64,000 bases of DNA from Xiphias gladius (lineage: Eukaryota > Chordata > Actinopteri > Istiophoriformes > Xiphiidae), in assembly GCF_016859285.1 (NCBI RefSeq), contig NC_053403.1:20357948-20421947 (forward strand), given 5' to 3'. The position numbers and the translations under genes were made by a program. Shown here one piece after another: positions 58,501 through 64,000 of the stretch. How positions within the stretch are numbered: the first letter of the stretch is position 1; each line of letters starts with the position of its first letter. Below the pieces are notes generated by a model that worked only from the letters and a program-made list of their open reading frames with translations, did no database searches and was not told the DNA's origin.

Positions 58501-60663
58501 CCCGCTATGGGGAAGACATCCCTGTATTTCTCTAACAGAAACAGTGTGATCAGCAGTGGATATGACAGCATGGTGAGGGACAGTGAAGCCACAGGCAGCA
58601 GCAACTCAAACAGAGATTCTGTTAGTGACAGGAGTGGCTCTCTCCTTAGTGTGGCTCGCAGCTGCAGATCATCTCGGAGGAAGGGCAGCACAGGTAAAAC
58701 AGTTGGATAACTGGCCTTTTATGAACTTAACTCATTGACTTTCTCTTCTAGAAAGATCAGAACCTAATCCAGGTTCTAAATGCTCATTGTGTGTTGATGG
58801 GGGAAGCTTTGCTAGTCTAATCTCAAACAATTCAAATATTAGGATGTTCTTTGAGCATTTTAAAGATTACTTTATTTGGGCATTTTAGATTGATGAACGC
58901 ATTTTCCTACCTTTGTAGCAACCAATGGTTTTCATTCATTCTAATATAGTATGAATATCAACTGGTGGAGATTTAAAACTGGGATCAGTAATAATCCGAA
59001 CAAAAAGTTTTCTTTTAATTTTGATATTTTTTTATTATCATTGAATAGTAATGGAGTCGAAGACAGAGTTTTTTTGTTATTTTGAATGTGCAATAATGTA
59101 TTAAATGTATGTTGGCACATTCATGACGGATACTGGAAAGCTGCATTTTTAATTGTAAGATTCTCCTACATGACAATTCCGCTAATGCAATAGTAAAATT
59201 CTCTTTTGTTTCTTCAAACAAAAGAGCATAACTTCTGAAGATACTGTCTAATCTTTCCATTTTACAAATATTGCATAACGCTGCAATATAATTTCTTCTC
59301 TAGAAATGATCTAGTATATACAACTTCCAAACCATGAACAAAACTATTTTTGTGATAGTCCAATCATCATAGTTTTTGTTTGTTATCTGACCACATAACA
59401 TTTTAACATGAAATTAATTGGAGATGACACACATCTGTAGAATGCAGTCAGATGTAGTTTCCCTCACTGGCATTAAAAGCCTATTTGTGTAGTAGGTCAC
59501 ATCATTAATATATGAATCCAATGACGGCACTTACTAATTGAAGCATAAATGCAGAAAAATAAAGAGTGTCCGGCTGATACAGTGAATTAAAAAGATGGGT
59601 GTGTGCATACTAACAACACATGCTAATGGAATTATGCACAGAGAAACTTTTAATAGAATTTTGTTGAAAACATTGTTAACACAACGATGATACTGCTAAT
59701 AGACAAAGCTTTTGCTAGATGAGGATATGAATTAAAAATCACCACATATATTCTCCTTAATTGGGTGATTAAATTCTGTCTGTACTTCATTTTTTGTTAA
59801 GTGTCCCCTTATGTAATTAACACATCTACATTCTGATGAAAGCTGTATACGTACATTAGAATTAAAACATTATCTTAATGTTTAAGGATCCCAGTGATAT
59901 AAAGCATACACTGTGTTTTGCTGATTTGGCAAATCCAGCCAATCCAGAAAGAGTGCACATAGCCTTGGCATTCAAAAGCACTCTGGGACACAAGCCTTTA
60001 TTTATCGTACACATTTATTCTCACTGTGAAGTATGATGCTTTTAGTGTAGAATGTTAGTTGAATGTTAGCTGCTCAAGAATACTGTAGTTCCAGCATTAG
60101 CCACCTTGTAGATCCATGATCACCACCACAAAATAAACTTAATATCTTAAGTGTATTTTGCTGAATTTAAGTTAATGCCATGCATTGTACATCTACTGCA
60201 AGTGTAAATTCTGGTCCAAGTTTTTAAATTCTGTGGCAGCAGTCGGTGGCCTCTTTCTGTGCCAGTATTGACAGCTGATAATGCCAAACATTTCACTTAA
60301 AATCAACATTGAAATTCATCTAAAATACAATACAAACCTTAAATACAGATTTATTATGTATCTTTTTAAAATTAAGGATGTCTCGAAAGTTTCAATGTTT
60401 AAATGCAGCAGAAAGTTTCAGAGAGGTGAGAAAAGAAAGAAAATAGTTTGCGATACGGCGTCTCACTACACTTTCTGCCTCACCCCACCGTAGGTACTCA
60501 CCAACGTCATCTTTCCCATGATACAGCCCTGTCTCTGAGATGCTCGGCTAGTGGTCTGCGGTCTCTCCGGGCCGATCGGGGGATCCCAGGGCCCTACGAG
60601 ATAAAGGTCTATGAGATCGACAATGTGCAGAGGATGCAGAAAAGAGCAGGTGCTGGCAAACAG
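40959..60663 (+). CDS. kif26b: Kinesin-like protein Kif26b (3' end beyond window)
   Basis: Twelve coding exons, all GT-AG and phase-consistent: 40959-41198, 43311-43787, 47018-47139, 47253-47424, 50929-51138, 51409-51502, 52937-53208, 54323-54500, 54737-54875, 55142-55301, 55540-58693, 60494-60663 (1796 codons). KIF26 proteins are atypical kinesins with little or no ATPase activity that bind microtubules and act in signalling and cell adhesion. Seen: paired-cysteine motifs CCEKC and [37 protein letters not shown] before the motor; a degenerate motor from about residue 338 (KVLLRVSP) to 688, with [12 protein letters not shown]; a long tail with [35 protein letters not shown] and [10 protein letters not shown]. 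Later exons lie beyond 64000. The first in-frame Met after a stop at 40890 is 40959; mammalian KIF26B has a longer N-terminus, so an upstream exon may be missed. The KIF26A paralogue is possible, but hnrnpu linkage favours KIF26B. Confidence 0.9.
41199..43310. other. kif26b intron between first two visible coding exons
   Basis: AT-rich intron sequence without recognisable coding exon or transposon. A CTCF-like or enhancer role cannot be judged here. Confidence 0.6.
44990..45260. repeat. Teleost dispersed repeat (MITE- or SINE-like)
   Basis: Contains TTGGTTAGGTTTAGG, AAAGACCGTGGTTCAGG and GGGAAACGAACAGCTGTCTCC, a word order that I recall from a repeat common in fish genomes. The ends are not clear, so the borders are approximate. 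Confirmation needs a repeat library search. Confidence 0.45.
45313..45360. repeat. 25-bp tandem repeat, two copies
   Basis: CATTTTACCACAGCCAATTT occurs at 45313 and again at 45338, with GCGC or GA before it. Two nearly identical units only. Confidence 0.8.
45977..46037 (+). repeat. Dispersed repeat, copy B
   Basis: Matches 1187-1253 in the same orientation (CCTCAGT, TTCTAGCAT, ATATCATGTA, TGTAGCCAT). It lacks about five bases present in copy A. The family is not recognised. Confidence 0.5.
47771..48240. mobile_element. Foldback (long inverted repeat) MITE in kif26b intron
   Basis: Left arm about 47771-47930, right arm about 48088-48240. Reversed, the right arm repeats the left arm in order: ATTTTGGGAAA, then TTTCTTG(C/T)TGAGAGTTAGATGAG, ATGAAG, TTAGCTTA(G/A)CATAAAGA. 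No open frame is present. It resembles a non-autonomous DNA transposon that I believe is abundant in teleost genomes. It lies in the 3.5-kb intron between exons at 47253-47424 and 50929-51138. Confidence 0.8.
50340..50775. repeat. Dispersed fish repeat in kif26b intron
   Basis: Contains GCTAACATACTGATGTTT, TTCATTCTCTGGGTACCA, GTTGAGATATTTCAG, GACAGACAGACC and GCAGCTAAAAAG. These words recur in this order in a repeat that I recognise from other teleost sequences. A fragment of the same family is at 26620-26716. Borders are approximate. Confidence 0.65.
52069..52112. repeat. (CA)n microsatellite
   Basis: Uninterrupted CA run of about 20 units in the kif26b intron between exons at 51409-51502 and 52937-53208. 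Confidence 0.97.
52510..52577. repeat. (TG)n microsatellite
   Basis: TG run of about 25 units, then a TACG interruption and about 8 more units. It lies 400 bases after the CA run at 52069-52112. The two are complementary dinucleotide tracts in the same intron and could pair in the transcript. Confidence 0.97.
53654..53698. repeat. 21-bp hairpin in kif26b intron
   Basis: Left arm 53654-53674 begins TCAGTAGGTGCC and right arm 53678-53698 ends GCACCTACTGA. The arms pair over 21 bases with one mismatch across a three-base loop. The stem is shorter than usual for a microRNA precursor. It may be a remnant of an inverted-repeat transposon. Confidence 0.8.
55540..58693 (+). other. kif26b: kif26b large tail exon (3154 nt)
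   Basis: A single exon of 1051 codons plus one base, after the acceptor TTCAACAG and before the donor ACAGGTAAAA. It encodes the low-complexity, serine-rich tail that follows the motor in KIF26 proteins. Family blocks are present in order: [99 protein letters not shown] and [15 protein letters not shown]. Between these blocks the sequence is unlike mammalian KIF26B, as expected for a disordered tail. Shows no frameshift. Confidence 0.92.
58694..60493. other. kif26b intron after the large tail exon
   Basis: AT-rich intron with no transposon or exon recognised. Confidence 0.6.
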
Positions 60664-62970
60664 GTGCTGGGTTTATTTTGAATTTTTTTGGAGGTTAAAG
60701 GGCATTATATAATATATGACCTTTATCAACCACCACCAGCAACCTGTGGGAACACTGGTAGGCCAAATGGCCGCCCAACCTCTTCTAGGGTCTCTAAAGC
60801 CCCTTTCATCATATCATCATCAGGTTTGAATAGCAACCCAAGTCATTTTGCCACAAGAGTCGTTTGGCAGTTTGCCCTCTCAGGACTATGGCTAGGTTCC
60901 AACAGTCAGTTTGATTTTGGACCTGCTTCCTGGCTAGCCAAATAATCAGATTTTGTAAGTTCTGATGCAAAAAATCTGTTATCATACATGCTTGCTCCTT
61001 TTTATTAGCAAAGAACAATGCAGAAAACATTAAGGTAAGTTTCTCTTTTTCAGCTGCCACTGGCTGTCGCTTCACTGGTTAAGATGATAAGTGTCATAGC
61101 CAACGGATGATATAAGCTTTATCTGATTAATGGCTATAATGAAAATTTTTTCTTTTTTCTTTTTCAAAGTTTGCCTTAGTCTCATAATTGTGGTAAATTT
61201 GTCTATGAGGCATGCTTGGATTACACTTGACCTCTGCTGTAGAGACTTGGGAAATGCATCTCTGGAAAAACAAATACTGTATATTGGGGCAAGCAGCCTT
61301 ACAAAGATTTCTAAGTATTTTCAGTTTTACATACACCATCCAGCGCTCATCTTTGAGTACAAAAAAAAAAAAAAAAGAAATTAGCCACATGGAATAGCTG
61401 TTGTAACTAACTGCATAGGGATCTACATCAGAGGAAACTTACAGGCTAACTTAACTAGCCCAACAACTTAAATGTTAGACACTTCCAGTATTTGAAGCAC
61501 ATAAAGTAGCTTGTGAACGATAAGGTTCAAAATTTAGGAGGCTTCACCTTTTATTTCAGTGTGTCAGATACATTCAATTAACATTTCATATTTTCTGTTG
61601 CTCATCTCATTTTCAGGTTGTAGGTACAGGTTGTGAACGTAAATTAGGCTAGCCCTAAGGTATTAAAAAGGATTCAGATACAATTAGCAGATATGATAAC
61701 ATGCTATGCTATGGTATGCAAAATGCTTCGGCAAAAATCATAACCATAAACAGCTATTTGAAGCCAGCAACGTTGCAAGTTCTGTGTGTCTTGACAGCCT
61801 GTATGCAGACAAAGTACCACATTGCTTTGCTTTAAAATGATAAAAGCATAGCTCCAGTAGTAGCTTCACCTCAGTAACATGGGAGACAGCAGCTGCCTAA
61901 AAGTTAGAAATCACAAGTATGCCTGTTTGCTTACTTGGAGGAAAAATCTGGGTGGGGAAGTGAATGATTGATACGCACCCCTTCCATAATATGCTCTGTC
62001 ACAGTGTCCTTGAGAAAGGCACAACTATTGTAGTGCCGACAAATAAAGACTGATTGTACTGGGCAGCTGCCTTAAAGCTACTGTAAGGCAGCACGTTTCT
62101 GACAAAAACAGCAAGCTCAGTGAATTGACCCTGAGTAAGTAAAGGTTAAATAAAAGATTCCACCTTACATCAAGAGTTGGAATGTGCTTGGAAACAAGAT
62201 TGGGTGCATATGATGACATAATGTCCCCATGACCAGAGGTCTGACCTCACAAGACTACTCCCTGCCTCCATGAGTCTCAGGCACGACAACTTTGATGCAA
62301 TTTTAATGACCACATTTGGGAAACTGGGTCAATGCTGCAGCAAAGAACAAAGAACACTGTAAATAAAACACATGCAACACATTGTAGGTAAAAGGTAATC
62401 GAAGAATTTGAAGAAAATAGCACATATTAAGTAAATATTGAAATTAAAGTATCTTAACATTATTACTTGTCTTTCATTCATTCTAAAAAAAACACTTCTC
62501 TTCTGTTTCCCATTAAAAATGTGAATGTATTGAACTTTGAAACAGTCCCTCCTGTGTAATAACATTAGTATGATCAGAAAGTATTTCAATTTAGTAGCAT
62601 ACAGACCTGTCATGTCTCACTCCCCAGAGGTGTCATCCCTGCCCTCACATGGCGTGAGAACGAGTACAAAGGGGGGTTACTGTTGTTGATCCAACCTTTA
62701 AAGTTGTATGTGTGTTTTTTTGTTGGTGTAGAACAACACTTTTCAAACTGTGGTCAGGAAGGGCAATAGTTGAAGAGGAGCCGAGGAGGAAGAGCTGTTA
62801 GGGAAAGATACTTCGTGAGATGAGATGGACAGGTGTGAACCGCTGATATAAAAACAGTGGGAAATTGGTTATTGTAGTTTGGCTCACTGATTTGGTCTGC
62901 TTAATTTTCCCTTTCAGAGTGATAATTCATTCAAATCTGAACACAAAGACACAATCCACATAATTTTAGA
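60664..62970. other. kif26b downstream intron
   Basis: Follows the donor at 60664 (CAGGTGCTG). The next expected exon, encoding the conserved C-terminal segment after the EIKVYEID block, was looked for and not seen, so the intron runs past 64000. An A run at about 61361-61376 is simple sequence. Confidence 0.55.
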
Positions 62971-63085
62971 TTCAATTTAATTCAAGTTCAATCCATCTCA
63001 ATTTTATTTATATAGTGCCAAATCATAACAGAAGTTATCTCAGGGCACTTTTCATATAGAGCAGGTCTAGACCATAATAATAATA
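62971..63085. repeat. Common fish repeat with TTTATTTATATAG core
   Basis: AATTCAAGTTCAATCC, then ATTTTATTTATATAGTGCC, AAATCATAACAGAAG and CAGGGCACTTT. This arrangement (a sequence in which many loci read TTTATATAGCGCCAAATCACAAC) is among the commonest repeats I know from teleost genomes. Borders approximate. Confidence 0.6.
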
Positions 63086-63319
63086 TTTGAAGCAGTGGGT
63101 GTTTAACAAGCTCATGGGGGAAGTAGGTGGCTTGCAGATCCAGACGCTGCAGCTTTTTGTGAAAAAATGTCCATAAATCTGCTTAGAAATTGTAGCATAT
63201 TTTCAATTGCAACAATTTGCCAAAATGTAAAAAAAAAAAAAGGCTAATAGTGCTGATGTGGGGGTGGATGATGCTTCAGTGTGCTCACTCTTACCTGGAC
63301 GGCAGTGTTGGCATTGTGA

Positions 63320-64000
63320 GAATCATGTTTTTAAATTTTTCCCGTGCTTTCAATACCATCCAACCACTTCTATTTTGTGAAAGCTGCTCAGGATGGGTGT
63401 CAGTGGGTCTACTGTCTTCTGGATCTCTGACTATCTGTCGGATAGGCACTAGTTTGTTCGGCTGGGGTGCTCCCCGGCTGATGTGGTTTTTTTAGTAAGA
63501 CAAGTGTGCCACAGGGGACTGTCCGGTCTCTATTTCTATTCACTCTGTATACCTTAGATTTCCAGTATAACTCTGAATGATGCCACTTGCAGAAGTTGTC
63601 TGATGATTCTGAGGTGATGAGGTGTATTAGAGATGGGCAGGAGTTGGAGTACAGGGAATTGGTGGCTAAATTTGTGGCATGGAGCAGCAGGACTCATCTG
63701 CTCCTAAATGTTGACAAGACCAAGGAGATTGTGGTCGACTTTAGGAGGGTGAGAATTGTGACTAAATCCATTATCATGATGGTGAAGAGGTAGGAGTTGT
63801 GGAGCATTACAAGTACTTTGGTTTCCACTTGAACAGCAGACTGGACTAGAGGACCACTAATGATGCTGTGTAGAGTCAATAAACTAATTCACAAGGCCGG
63901 GAGCATCATTGGTTAGAACCTAGAGACATTTGAGTTAGTGAGGAACAGGAGGTCACTGAACAAACTGCTCTCCATCATGGACAATCCATCCCATCCCCTC
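63320..64000 (+). mobile_element. L2/CR1-like LINE reverse transcriptase fragment
   Basis: Translated pieces in different frames include LNFSRAFNTIQP, FLFTLYTLDFQYNSE, LSDDSEVMRCIRDGQELEYRE, WSSRTHLLLNVDKTKEIVVDFRR and VNKLIHKAGSIIG, in the order of a non-LTR retrotransposon reverse transcriptase. SDDS is where the catalytic FADD-type motif stands. Stops and frameshifts (for example after YNSE and after VKR) show a dead, 5'-truncated copy. The fragment continues beyond the window. The direction is the same as kif26b. Confidence 0.85.

Overview
The window is vertebrate nuclear DNA, almost certainly from a ray-finned (teleost) fish. It carries multi-exon genes with GT-AG introns of a few hundred to a few thousand bases, vertebrate-only gene families, many CA/TG microsatellites, Tc1-like DNA transposons, foldback elements and an L2/CR1-like LINE fragment. 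There is no operon, prokaryotic gene, CRISPR array or complete virus-like element.

Layout. 1-15285: non-coding, read as intron 1 of cdc42bpa (minus strand), with a decayed Tc1-like transposon at 3476-4810 and a young 181-bp tandem duplication at 11152-11513. 15286-15463: first coding exon of cdc42bpa (MRCK-alpha kinase), followed by its presumed promoter to about 16.6 kb and a long CA repeat. 16.9-23.4 kb: intergenic, including a candidate Nodal-responsive enhancer at 22.1-22.4 kb. 23553-25422: a complete four-exon lefty gene (plus strand). 25.75-28.5 kb: intergenic with transposon fragments. 29322-38536: a complete 14-exon hnrnpu gene (minus strand, 800 residues). 40959-60663: twelve coding exons of a kif26b-like kinesin (plus strand); the 3' end lies beyond the window and the 5' start is uncertain. 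60.7-64 kb: kif26b intron ending in a LINE fragment.

The genes are not one pathway. Lefty is a secreted Nodal antagonist, MRCK-alpha and Kif26b act on the cytoskeleton and cell polarity, and hnRNP U is a nuclear RNA and chromatin protein. Their human counterparts all lie on distal 1q (1q42 for LEFTY and CDC42BPA, 1q44 for HNRNPU and KIF26B), so this is a compacted conserved-synteny block. Splice phases were checked by hand: lefty (1077 nt) and hnrnpu (2403 nt) join into uninterrupted frames, and the visible kif26b exons join into 5388 nt (1796 codons).

I found no wholly new biological system. The most interesting items are the Kif26b P-loop, where the Walker A lysine is replaced by serine; the paired FoxH1-type sites with a Smad-type element upstream of lefty; the cluster of TAACGTTAGC-like words behind the first exon of hnrnpu; and several inverted or tandem repeats with no obvious family.
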